Shown one piece after another: positions 11,990 to 22,696 of a stretch of DNA of 64,000 bases. The DNA comes from Gnetum montanum (Eukaryota > Streptophyta > Gnetopsida > Gnetales > Gnetaceae). Below the pieces are notes generated by a model. The model saw only the letters and a list, made by a program, of their open reading frames with translations, was not told the origin of the DNA and made no database searches. The DNA lies in assembly GCA_015680685.1 (NCBI GenBank), contig MNCI01016273.1, forward strand, positions 751,951 through 815,950. Direction: 5' to 3'. The first letter of the stretch is position 1. Every line of letters begins with the position of its first letter. The position numbers were made by a program, and so were the translations under genes.

Positions 11990-14336
11990 TCATTGGTCAC
12001 ACACTTGATTGTTACATGTATCATGGGTCAGGGTATGAGGTGTGATAACATTATGGATTTCTAGCCCACAATTGTATCCTTGATCATGATATGGTATGCA
12101 TGGATTTGTTTGTCTTCCCATGCTTGTCGATTCATTACTTGGGTTTGGAATTCAAGCAATGATGGATGGTGGCCCATGGGTAGGATTAGAGGACATTGGT
12201 TGAGATAAGGAAGGTATGCACCAGATTGGCATTGTGCTGGCTTATATGATATGGTGGGACCATGTGTGGTTTGCTTCAGCTTATAGCCTTTCCTCTAGAA
12301 GCGATGTTTCCTACATTGCGGTTGAGACCCACTACTATTAGCATGTTTATGAACATTTGTAGCACAAGTGGCATTCATTTGTTAATTTTGTGATGTCAAA
12401 CCTTCTTGTGTCATTGGTGGTGGCTTGTAATGCAATGGAGTAGGAGGATATCAACGGTAGGATGGATGGTAAGAGGCGTGAGATGATGTTCCTTCAGGGG
12501 ATGCCATGGGTTGATGGTACTTGGGAGAGTGGTAGTAGAGATTGGAAGTAGAGGATGTAGAACTAGTTGGAGAAATAGGGTGTTGAACATAATATCTATA
12601 TAGTTTCAGTAAATAGGGCTGATTTGGTGGTGGCCTCCTCCACGATTGTGATTTTTGACACTACGATTAATGACCATGTCAAACCTGGTAATAAGTCCCC
12701 CTAGGATGGTATTGTTAGTTGTGGGACTGTCTAGAATTACCTTGTGGGAGAGGAAATCTCTTGGATATGTGCTTTTGCACAAACTTTGGATTTAAGGCAC
12801 TTACCCAACACTCTTATAGATGCAACAAGATTGGGTAATGTCCCTTTGGATGTTCATACATGCAAATGTCACATCCATGATCTTCATCTGTGCTTGAGTC
12901 TATGGCCTCACTTTCTTTAGCCATTTTCTTTATTTTCCAAAAAGTGTTCCTAGTTATTTTTCGATTCTGTATCCTTTGTTTATTGTGATGACCTAGCTTA
13001 TTTTGCATGATCCTCTCCTTGACCATCTTAATAAGAGTTGTGATGTTTTCATATATCCATTTGGACATCCTATTAAACTATGCTTCTAGTTCATCAATAG
13101 ACTCTTGTATTAGTAAGGTTTGTTGTGGAATCACCTAGCAAGAGTAGTTTCATTCTCCTTACCATAGATTTGGACCTCCTTCTATTGAAGAGTTGGGTCC
13201 CACTAATATTTATTAACATTCTTCCATTTGCATATCTCTACTTCTTCTTTTTCCACACGCATGATTAGATCTTTGATCTAATGGGCTTGGAGTTTGTATA
13301 ATTGGCCTAGGGCATACATCCCAAGGATCTCCCTTGTTTCATTATGAAGCCCATCTATGATGTGGAAAAGTTACCTCTCCTTGGATAAACCATGGCCTAA
13401 GCACCTATTCAGTAAGGCATAATATCTATCCAAGGTCATGTCCAAGGGTTCATGTTGTTCTTGTTTCTAGTCTTGGAATTGTCTCCTCAGGTTGAACACT
13501 CTTGCATAGGTTTGGTATTTCTCATTGAATAGCTCTAGAATTATGTACCATCGCTAGATTGAATTCAATCTCAACAATCAATACCAAACCTTGGCTCTAT
13601 CAATTAGTATCCTAGGAAAGAGATTAAGCTTTTGCCACCCATTTTCAATGTTGTAGAAGCCACAGGCATCATGGAAGGCTTATAAATGATGTTGCAAATC
13701 TAAATCATAGCCTTTTGCAAACTTAGGGATATCATTCATATCAAGCTTGGGTAGGTGACACTCTCTGTGATGCCTACAAGATATCTTAACTACCTCTTTG
13801 ATCTACATTGGGCTCTTAGTGGCCAGCAAGGATTCATTGTCATCAAACAAGTTGTGAGAAAAATTTCTATCTCTATGTGTTTGATCATGATGATGTTGTC
13901 TATGTTCATGGTGATGTCTTTGATCTTTCTTGTGGGTTCAATTTCAATTTTTAGTTTGACCCTTTAGTGGAGCTCTATCCCTATACCTATGTTGATCTTC
14001 ATCAAAACTAGATGTTGAAGAGAAGGAGGAAGATGAGGAACTAGAAGAATCACCATGGCTTCTATGGTGTTTCCCAAGGTCCCTTAATTAATCATTTCTT
14101 AGTTTCAAGGAGGTCTTAGGCCTTGAGGCCTCCCCTAATTTAGGACCTATTTCATCTCCTGCAAGATTGTCTATCTTAGGTGAATGTAGTCTTTGAGTGT
14201 TGTCAGAGTGGTTATGATCATAAGAAACCCCTACATAAAGTTGATTACTCCAATTTTCCTCATCATATATCTTGTTATTTATCCAATGAATGCATTCACT
14301 ATACAATGCATTGTCACTTCTGTGTAAGAGAGACAT
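11990..14336 (-). pseudogene. Element A gag remnant
   Basis: Decayed minus-strand coding sequence starts with a possible ATG at 14336. It shows the capsid segment LDMNDIPKFAKGYDLD and AFHDACGFYNIENGWQKL, then ELFNEKYQTYARVFNLRR, HIIDGLHNETREILGMY and, near 12900-12830, DHGCDICMYEHPKGHYP. These match element B (HIIDGLRAKTRRTLG, KCDIYQYEHQKGCFP). The last motif sits where a gag zinc knuckle would be but lacks the usual spacing. A Pro, Ser, His-rich tail follows to about 12000. Numerous stops rule out a product. Confidence 0.75.
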
Positions 14337-14445
14337 TGTTATTAGTTTATGGTGTGTGTGTGAGTTAATATTTTTCTGAAAGATATATTGTTAATACCCT
14401 TACAACAATCATGTATAATATAACTAATCTAGATAACTATCACCA

Positions 14446-14463
14446 TCCCCAACAATGGTGCTA
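14446..14463 (-). other. Primer-binding site of element A
   Basis: Minus strand TAGCACCATTGTTGGGGA lies one base from the 5' LTR. It fits the tRNA-Asp-type primer site used by Athila/Tat-like Ty3/gypsy elements if only transitions have occurred, mainly at former CpG sites. Confidence 0.75.
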
Positions 14464-14464
14464 A

Positions 14465-15351
14465 TGATGAGCAACGGGGTACACCTATGCTCAACTATAC
14501 AAATCAAAAGCGTTCATGTATGATCCAGTTAAATTCCATGGATGGGATTAGTTGTGGTATCTAGATTGTTATGTTCTAATCGTAGTTCGCTATCTTCCCA
14601 CTGAGACTAGTGGTAAATTTGTCATGTATGGTTTAGTCCAAAGTGAGGCATATGATGTTGTTTAATTCTACACTACTCCTAATGGCGATAAAGAGGTAAA
14701 TTAATTAAGCCACTAAACAATGGAAAACAAGATCTAAACTTGCCTATGTGCAATGATTATCTGCTCCTAATCATCTGTATATGCTTTGGACTTCATGAGA
14801 CTACTTCTGGGATTTCCAAGCATGTCACTGGGTGTGCTAAACAATACATTGCTGGATTACCAAGTACTTACACTTGAACACTCGTGATTAAGGCATATGA
14901 ATTCTACTTAATGACAAGAATAGTAAATATCCATAAATGAAAATGTTAACTAAAGGAAATAGTAAATAATTAACAATTAAAAGTAATAATAATCTACGTG
15001 GATGCTGTAATGATGGAAGTAATATTGATATTTATTGCCAATTATGTAACGTGTCCAAGTATGTCACACTTGAACAAAGGTAACATATGATTACAAACAT
15101 CACACTATGGGCATGCACTGGGAACAATAGGACTTTGAGAAAGACTATCAAAAATTAAAAACTAAAACTATCTCCTCTATTGCTTATTAGCTATCTCAAC
15201 TAGACACCAAAGTGTTATATTTATAGGCTAGCCCAAACGAGATGACATCATATATCTAACATTGCTTCTTGGCTTTGACATTGGGTATCCAAAATTAGAG
15301 CTATGATATTAGGTATCTGATATTGGGGCCTAACAAATTGATGACTCATCA
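14465..15351 (-). repeat. 5' LTR of element A
   Basis: The minus strand starts TGATGAGTCATC at 15351 and ends GCTCATCA at 14465, length 887. From the 5' side it holds the palindrome cassette (15330-15240), a TATA box (cctataaatat, 15227-15217) and the LTR body. The last ~60 bases (TTGTATGGTTGAGCATAG...CTCATCA type) are shared with B, C and the solo LTR at 52486. Confidence 0.93.
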
Positions 15352-15356
15352 TTCAT

Positions 15357-15540
15357 GAAACAAATTTATTCTAATAATAGCATAACTAGCAACATCATCA
15401 AAGAATAAACTCAACCTATCCTTATGCATCCCCAACATAAATATATCTAGCATGCAAGATATATCATCAAGATTCATGAATGCATGTAAATTAATATCGC
15501 TAGTAACCTAATAAAAAAATATCTCTACTTCTATGGATCA
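15357..15540. other. Host sequence between elements A and B
   Basis: About 184 bases of AT-rich DNA separate the two target duplications. With the target duplications collapsed, it joins 5881-6017 on the left to 28978 onward on the right, giving the pre-insertion sequence. It may belong to the 5' LTR or leader of element E, but I could not show that. Confidence 0.6.
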
Positions 15541-15545
15541 TTAAG

Positions 15546-16466
15546 TGATGAGTCGTTGTTGGTTGGATGCATCGACAAGGCCTTGTTGATACAGTTAACC
15601 ACATCGAAGAGGCCTCATTGACACATCTTGCCCTACATCGATGAGCCCCCATCAATGTAGTGTTTGTCTGCCACCTATAAATATGTGCCTACTAGCTACA
15701 TTTATGGCAATCTAGATTTTAGTAGCAACAAAGCTCTTATATTTTTTCCATTCAAAAGTTAGAAATTTTTTCTTTGAGTGCCTACAACAAGAGTCATTGA
15801 GTGTACAGATCTTTATTCAAGCATTGTTGTATCTGAGCATGACAGTGTGTGTAGCAATAAAGATGAGCTTTCTGATAAACCTTATAGCACTTTGTAGAGA
15901 TTAGATATTTTATGTATGTATTCAATTATTTGTTAACTATTCTCAATTATTTCACAAAAATTTTCTAAGTAATTGAGTTAATTAGATTATTAAGCTAGAT
16001 AGATTAAATACATAAGTACGACCACTTCGAGTGTAACACATATTTGCTTGGTAATCCCAGTAGCGTCATTACTTGCTATGCCTAGTAGCATAGTGCTTGG
16101 TCACCCAATAGTAGATATGTGGGTTCAAGATGTGTACAAAAAGTGGGGATAAATACTTATGTTAGGATTAGTTAAATGCTAGTAAATTAGTTAATTTAGA
16201 TTAGTTAATCAAATTACTTTTATCCATATTTGGGCATCGATCTATAAAACATCAAAATGATAAAAATTGAATGCCTTAGTTACACTTAACCATACCATCA
16301 AACGTCACAAGTGTAATTGGAAAGACAACAATTGACCTTAGGGCTAGATTCACTTCCAAAAGGGCTTGTGCACTAGAAATTATGAAGTCCACAAAATTTG
16401 ACCAGATCACACGTGAATGCTTTGTGATTCGTATGGTTGGGTGTAGGGGTACCTCATTGCTCATCA
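15546..16466 (+). repeat. 5' LTR of element B
   Basis: It starts TGATGAGTCGTTG and ends GCTCATCA. A palindrome cassette (about 15566-15660, including the perfect 12-base palindrome acaaggccttgt at 15575-15586) precedes a TATA box, cctataaatat (15674-15684). Around 16050-16125 the motif cttggtaatcccagtagcg recurs about three times at ~30-35-base spacing, as in the other LTRs of the family. It differs from the 3' LTR at many positions, mainly by transitions. Confidence 0.94.
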
Positions 16467-16467
16467 T

Positions 16468-16485
16468 TGTCACTGTTGTCAGGGA
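16468..16485 (+). other. Primer-binding site of element B
   Basis: TGTCACTGTTGTCAGGGA begins one base after the LTR. It matches the tRNA-Asp-type site with transitions at the former CpG positions plus one transversion. This supports the Athila/Tat assignment. Confidence 0.75.
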
Positions 16486-16639
16486 CTTTTGTTTATGGAA
16501 CATGTGCTATTTAGGTCTAAGTGATTATCGTTAATATCATTGTACAAACCTAAAGGTCCATATCATTCCCACTTAAAATTATAAAAGCACACTAACAATT
16601 TCATTTTATTTTGCAAAATATCTTCTTCTTCTTAAAAGC

Positions 16640-19060
16640 CTAAAGATACTAAACCACCAGTCCCAGAAGAATGCAAGGTGGTATACACTCATCCAAATGA
16701 GTTTGTGTCAAATTTCACCTTCATCCTACATTAGGATGAACAAATGCAATGGCATGATATGGAGGGCAATGTTGTCTTGCCTCTCAATAGATTTATGCCT
16801 AGAATGCTATTTAAAACTCTTGAGAAGTTGGGCATAGTAGATATTTATGAAGAATACATTGTGGATGGATTTGATACTTGGAACTACTGTCCCACTGAAA
16901 CACACCATAAGTGAGATAAACATTAGGAGAAACTCCATGAAGCTACAAAGGGAAAACATTACACTAACCCCTTATTCATACTAGATCAAGAGGATAATGA
17001 GGATCCTTCCTTAGAAGGTTCTTAACATGAAGAGTCTCTACCCCTTGCTACTAATGGTGAGGGTGTGAACCTAATCCTATGATTGACTATTCATAAAATA
17101 GGGTTAGGAAAGAGTGATAGCCAAGGTAGGGACTCAACTAAACATCACAACCATAAGGGATCTAAGCATGGTGACCATAATAAGCATAAGAGTGATGGTA
17201 GAAACTGTGGTGGTGGTGGTGGTGGTCCACTTTCCTCTTCATCCTCTTCATCTGATTTTGAACATTCCTCTTCATTTGATGGTTCTCATGGAAGTCACCA
17301 TCGAAACGATTGTGATGAAGGTGATCAATGAAATAACAATGACTATGAAGGCCATCAAAATTGGAGGGGTGGACGAAACCATCATCAACATCATCAATGT
17401 AGCAATGATGATGAACCTTTATCGGTGACTTGTAGTATGCTCAACATTGTAGAGGTAGTGAAAATCCTGACTAGGCATATGAAGGATAGTCAGATCAAGC
17501 ATCTAGATATGAACAATATCCCAAGATTTAAGGGGGGATACAATTTTGATCCACAAACACATCTACAAGCTTTTTAAGATGCATGTGTCTTACAGAATAT
17601 AAAGAACAAGTCGTAGAAACTCAAGATTTTTCCAAGGATACTCATTAAGGAATCTGAAAGTTGGTACTAGTCCTTAGAGTTGGAATATATTTGCGGATGG
17701 AGTAGCATGTTAGAATTATTCAATGAAAAATACTAGACATACTCCAAAGTGTCTAATCTGAGAAGGAAAATCCAAGGCTAGAAATAAGAAGCACATGAAC
17801 CCTTGGATGCTACCATGGGCTGATACTAACTCCTACACCAATTCCTTGGCCACAATTACTCTTAGAGGGAACAACTTTGCCACATCATAGATGGGCTCAG
17901 AGCAAAAACAAGAAGAACCCTTGGGACATATGCCCAAGGAAGATTGTCTGAAATGAGAACTCATTAGATCCAAAGGTTAATTGAGTAGGTAGCAAAAGAA
18001 GAAGATGAGCTACAAAAAGGAAAAAATGTTGAAGAATATAATAGGGATCCTTCCATTAAAAAATGAGAGGTCCAATTTTATGATGAGGAGGAGTCACCAA
18101 TTGATGAAGTGGTAAACAGAAAGACCTTGCCCATCCAAAAATCTATTTATGATATTTTGACCAAGGTTGACAAGTTATGGGACTCTTTGGATGAAAAGTT
18201 TCAAACCACTTTAAAGATTGCTAAAGAATTAAAAGAGAAAAATGGTGATTGTAATCATAGGAAGAAAAAAGAAGCTGAACATGGCTAACAAAGAGGTAAG
18301 GGCAAAGTTGCTATAGTAGAGGAAGTTGTGGAGTCTTACTCTGATGATGAAACCAAATGTGACATCTATCAATATGAACATCAAAAGGGATGTTTCCCTA
18401 TGGTGTCACACATACAAGATTCTTGAGTGTATGCATTAACACCTCACCTAGCACATAGGCAAGCTCCAAGAAGATTGCCTTACCCTCAAGGTAGTCCAAG
18501 ATAGTTCCACCAATAACAAAAAGCTTATTACGCAAGTGGAGCTCCTCCACAACTGTACAAAAAATACTAACAATGGTAGTAACCAAAATCATGGGGAATA
18601 CCACCACCAAGGCAATAGTACCTTTATAGGTAAGCATATCCATAGAGGTACTATGTTTAGTAGCTTGTATCCCCTAGAATTTCTACAAGTCATGCATCAT
18701 TCCAGCATCACTATTACCCTTCAGAGTACCACCAAACACATTCACCATCTACTCAAAGGAAAAACCCATATCCGTATCCTTATCATCCTTCACATCCCTC
18801 TACATCTACACCTCCACCTTCAACTCAGTTACCTCTTGATCCATCCATGCAAGGTGAAATTCCTTCATAGTCGCAATAATGAAATGCTACAAGGGTTGTA
18901 CAATCACAATTAGTTTTTCAACCAAGTGGTCTAGATAATCGATCAAGGCAATGACCTTTCTTTCAACCTAACAATCCTCTCCAACCCTCACAACCTACTC
19001 TAGCTGATCGCTTTGCATCTCCAACATCCTCATCCTCTTCATAAAATACCTTTGAGTGCC
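16640..19060 (+). pseudogene. Element B gag remnant
   Basis: The frame is interrupted by stops. The N-terminal part (16650-16900) reads PPVPEECKVVYTHPNEF, FMPRMLFKTLEKLGIVDIY and GFDTWNYCP. A low-complexity linker rich in His, Lys, Gly and Ser (17140-17310; GGT codon run at 17206-17225) follows. The capsid-like region (17500-18000) has GGYNFDPQTHLQAF, ESWY, MLELFNEKY and HIIDGLRAKTRRTLG. A basic, coiled-coil-prone part (KKEAEHG) leads to KCDIYQYEHQKGCFP (about 18356-18400) where a zinc knuckle is expected, then a Pro, Ser, Gln-rich tail to the protease. Elements A and C share the capsid motifs. The structural role is inferred from family knowledge. Confidence 0.75.
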
Positions 19061-19071
19061 CTTCAAAACAA

Positions 19072-22000
19072 GTGCCAACTAGGATCTACATTGTAATATT
19101 AACCCATGCTATTTCTGATTGGATTAAGATTGAAAACCTTCCTACAAAAGGATTTGATCTAGGAAGTCCACTCATCTATCTACAGATTGTTGGACAAGAG
19201 CCATGCAAAGCTCTTCTTAACTCTAGTTCTAGAGTTAATCTCATCTCCCATGATATGTACAAGGCCTAGAACTTGCCACCTATTAAGAAGAGCAACATCC
19301 ATTTAGAATTAGCAAATCAGTTGATTACTATCCCTTTGGAATTAGTAGAGGACATTGTAACCAAATTCTGTGGGTGGTCCTATCCTAATGATTTTCTAGT
19401 AATCAAGGTGGACAATTGCAAAAGTGACTTCCCCATCATTATGGAAAGGGCTTGGTTAAGCATGGTCAATGCAAAAATGGGAACAAGGGACCTATCCTTA
19501 CAAATATCCAAGGAAAATGAGCTAGGTAAAATTGAGAAGAAGCATATTCCATGCATCATGTACAGTGATAATGGGTGCAATTGCATGTAAAAGATTTGAT
19601 CCATCAAGAGCACATATATTAAGGCATGAAATTAGTGTGCATAAGAAATTAATATTCAACGGTGTCTGTATGTTTCCGCCACAAAGTAGGAGGACACCCA
19701 GTGGCTGATAGTTGATTCAGATAGTAGCACAATATTCATGGAACCAACTAAGAGTCTAACATATGCATATGTTGAAGGCATGGAAAAAATTGAACAAGTT
19801 CATTTCCACCTCTCTAATGAAGATGATGATACCTTTTGGGGAGAGTTGGAGATCCCTGATCACTTCAAGCAGGAGCTCTTAGAACTAAAAACTTTACTAG
19901 CCAGTATGGAGTATGCATTTTTAAAGAATGGTAAACTGGTCATCATTAATGCCAACCTTACTCCTAAACAAAAAGAAAAGTTGTTGAAAGTGGTGAATAA
20001 ATGGTCAACAACCTTTGCTTGGTTATATCCAGAGCTAACAAGAATCAATCTGAGGATATGCTAGCATCACATCTACATTGATCCAACCATGAAGACTAGA
20101 AGACAGCTACAGAGTTGGTTGAATCCCAAATTAAAACAAATCATCAAGGAGGAGATAGAGAAACTCTCAAGATGTGGTTCATCTATCCAATCGTAGATAG
20201 TGAGTGGGTTAGCCCACTCGTAGTAATACCAAAGAAGGATGACAAATGGTGAGTTTGCATCGACCTTAGGCTGTTAAATATGGCAACATATAAGGATCAT
20301 CTTCCTTTTCTATTTGTAGATCAAGTGTTAGATACCACATTTGGGAATTGTTATGATAGTTTCTTGGATGGTTATAGTGGCTATAAACAAATCCAAATCA
20401 TGCCAAAAGACCAATCCAAGACAACATTCATGAGTCCCTGGGGGACTTTTGCATACTATAAGATGTCATTTGGCCTAAGCAATGCCCCTGCAACATTTCA
20501 ATGCTTGGTTTTGAGTATCTTTCAACAACAAATTGGTAGTGGTGTTGAAGTTTTCATTGATGAATTTTCCACCTATGGAGCTATGTTCGAGCAAGCCTTG
20601 GACCAACTTGAGCAAGTACTCAAAAGATGTGTAGAGACAAAGCTACAGCTCAACTAGTAAAATAGCCATCTCATGGTCCAAGAAGGCATTGTGTTAATGC
20701 ATTGAATTTCACAGAAAGGGATTGAGGTAGATCCAGAAAAGATAAAGGTCATCCAAGGAATAACACACCAACTAGAGACTGTTAAAGATGTCTGGTCATT
20801 CCTTGGACACATTGGTTACTACCAATGATTTATTGAGAATTTCTCTAAGATTGCAAAGTTGTTGGTAGAACTTACAAAGAAGGATGCACCTTTCATTTGG
20901 ACCCAGGAATGTAAACACGCATTCCAAAAATTAAAGGAGAAACTCATAGAAAAACCAATCCTATAGGCACCAGATTGGTCCAAACCATTCCATATCATGA
21001 CAGACACATCCAACTATGCTTTGGAAGTACTACTCACATAGCTAGATGATAAGAAATGTCAATATTATATCTACTATGCAAGTCGTAGCATTATGAGGGA
21101 ATAGTTAAACTACACCACCATGGAAAAATAATTAATGGTAGTGGTGTATGTGTTAGAAAAGTTTAGAAATTATGTGCTAGGTTACAAAGTATTTATACAT
21201 ATAGATCATAGTGTAGTTTGCTTCCTCATGAATAAGTCAATGGTGTGCCCTCGTGTTATACGATGGCTTGTGATCTTGCAGGAAGTCGATCTTACTATGG
21301 TAGATTGAAAAGGGACCAAGAATGTGGTCACTAACCACCTCTCTTACTTAAGATGGGATAACAAAGAGGAGGAGAGCTTGCTCTCTGATCAGTTTCCAGA
21401 CGAACTCCTCTTTACTAGAGTAATAAATGAACAAACACCTAAAAATTAATATGGTATAATGGCATCCTCACATATCATCTCACTCAAGAGATGCGATAAG
21501 TTTTGAATTTTAGGAAGAAGCAACAATTTCTTCATCAGGTCAAATACTTCATAGAAATCAACAGAAACCTTTACAAGGTGTGTGCCAATGACCTAGTCTA
21601 TTGGTGTGTCCTTGAAAAAGATTAACTATGCATTTTCTAGGATGCTTATGAAGGGCCTTGTAGAGGCCACTATGTAGGAAGATGCACAGCCATAAAAATC
21701 CTAATGGAAAGATACTATTGGCCCATAATCTTTAGGGATTCCCACTAGTTCATCAAGTCTTGTGAATGTTGTCAATGTGATGGGGGATGACCGCTTGCAT
21801 GGAAGGTTCTCAATAGTGGATTCAACTACTAAAAACTTTTAACATATGGGGTGTTGACTTCATGGGTCCCATCACACTCATGTCTAATGGTAAGGTGTAT
21901 ATTATAGTAGTAGTTGACTATTGCACAAATGGGCAAAAGCAAGAGCCATTACTGATTGTACATCATCCACTGCTGCTAAATTTATACAACAAAATATCAT

Positions 22001-22696
22001 GAATAGGTTTGGGATGTTGTGTTCACTAATTTCTGATAATGAAACTCATTTCACAAGTTCCACATTTAGAAAATTAATGCAACGCTTGGGGGTAGAACAT
22101 AAATTAACAATACCTTACCACCCCCAAGCCAATGATCAAGCGAGGTAACCAACTAGGAGATTACAAAAATACTAACGTGAACCATTATCAAATATAGGAA
22201 GGACTAGAGTACAAAACTTAATGATGCTCTCTAGGCTTACCATTCAACTTGGAAACTTTCTATTGGATATTCTCCTGATGAGTTAGTGTACGGGAAACTT
22301 CCAACACTTCCAATTCAATCCAAGCTCCATAGACTTTCAACGACCTATGATCTAATCCTTCACCTAAGTTTAGCAGAAAAGGAAAGATTGATCAATCTGA
22401 ATGTGGTAGAAGAAAACCTCTTAGTGGCCCTATCCTTGAATGAGGTTAACAAGGTATTCAACAAGTAGTATCATGAATTTAGGATCAGAAAAGTAAAGCT
22501 TCAATTCAGAGATAAGGTTCTTTACTAGAACCCCACACATGTATCCCAAAAGGAAAAATAATAAAAATTTTGGGAAGTATCCTATATAATTAATCAAACC
22601 TTTCCCTCTAGGCCCATGATAGTTTACAAACCTAACAGCCCAAATAAAAAGTAGTTGGTTAATATCCAACAAGTCAAACCTTTCCTAGAACCATGA
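19072..22696 (+). pseudogene. Element B pol remnant (protease, RT, RNase H, integrase)
   Basis: Protease: ALLNSSSRVNLIS (about 19207-19245) has Asn in place of the catalytic Asp, followed by LPPIKKSNIHLELANQ and DFLVIKVDNCKSDFPII. RT: NMATYKDHLPF, MSFGLSNAPATFQ and the catalytic box FIDEFSTYG (about 20553-20580), where the second Asp is Glu. RNase H: APDWSKPFHIMTDTSNYAL (20970-21020), NYTTMEK and IRWLVILQEVDL. Integrase: YYWPI and CECCQCD (zinc-binding region, about 21715-21780), VDFMGPITLMSNGKVY, SDNETHF and IPYHPQANDQAR; the catalytic Glu after HPQxNxQA is Arg. The C-terminal region ends QVKPFLEP at 22696. At least a dozen stops are present. Confidence 0.85.

Larger units (their letters stand above)
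9817..11990 (-). other. Spacer of element A between gag and ORF3
   Basis: No protein domain is visible. The stretch near 10870-10780 (minus strand ggttacacaagggcatc, then ctactttggggaggatccac) matches the B spacer at 23953-24020 (ggttatgcaagggtaaaa, then ctactacggggaggtcccac). This is therefore the homologous pol-ORF3 spacer joined directly to gag. A short open stretch on the minus strand at 11305-11120 is not recognisable. Confidence 0.65.
6018..15351 (-). mobile_element. Element A: LTR retrotransposon with gag and ORF3 but no pol
   Basis: The element has two LTRs in direct orientation (6018-6890 and 14465-15351), termini TGATGAG...CTCATCA, and a perfect 5-bp target duplication TTCAT (6013-6017 and 15352-15356). 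The primer-binding site lies next to the 5' LTR and a small purine tract next to the 3' LTR. Inside are a decayed gag (about 14336-11990), a spacer with an internal palindrome cassette and TATA box, and a decayed ORF3 (9816-7071). No protease, RT, RNase H or integrase sequence is visible between gag and spacer; in relative B these occupy almost 4 kb. It is therefore a deletion derivative that would have needed a helper for reverse transcription and integration. Confidence 0.93.

Noticed and set aside
17114-17428. 104-residue open frame overlapping gag of B
   Set aside because: It is the wrong-frame reading of the His/Gly/Ser-rich linker, kept open by the GGT run.
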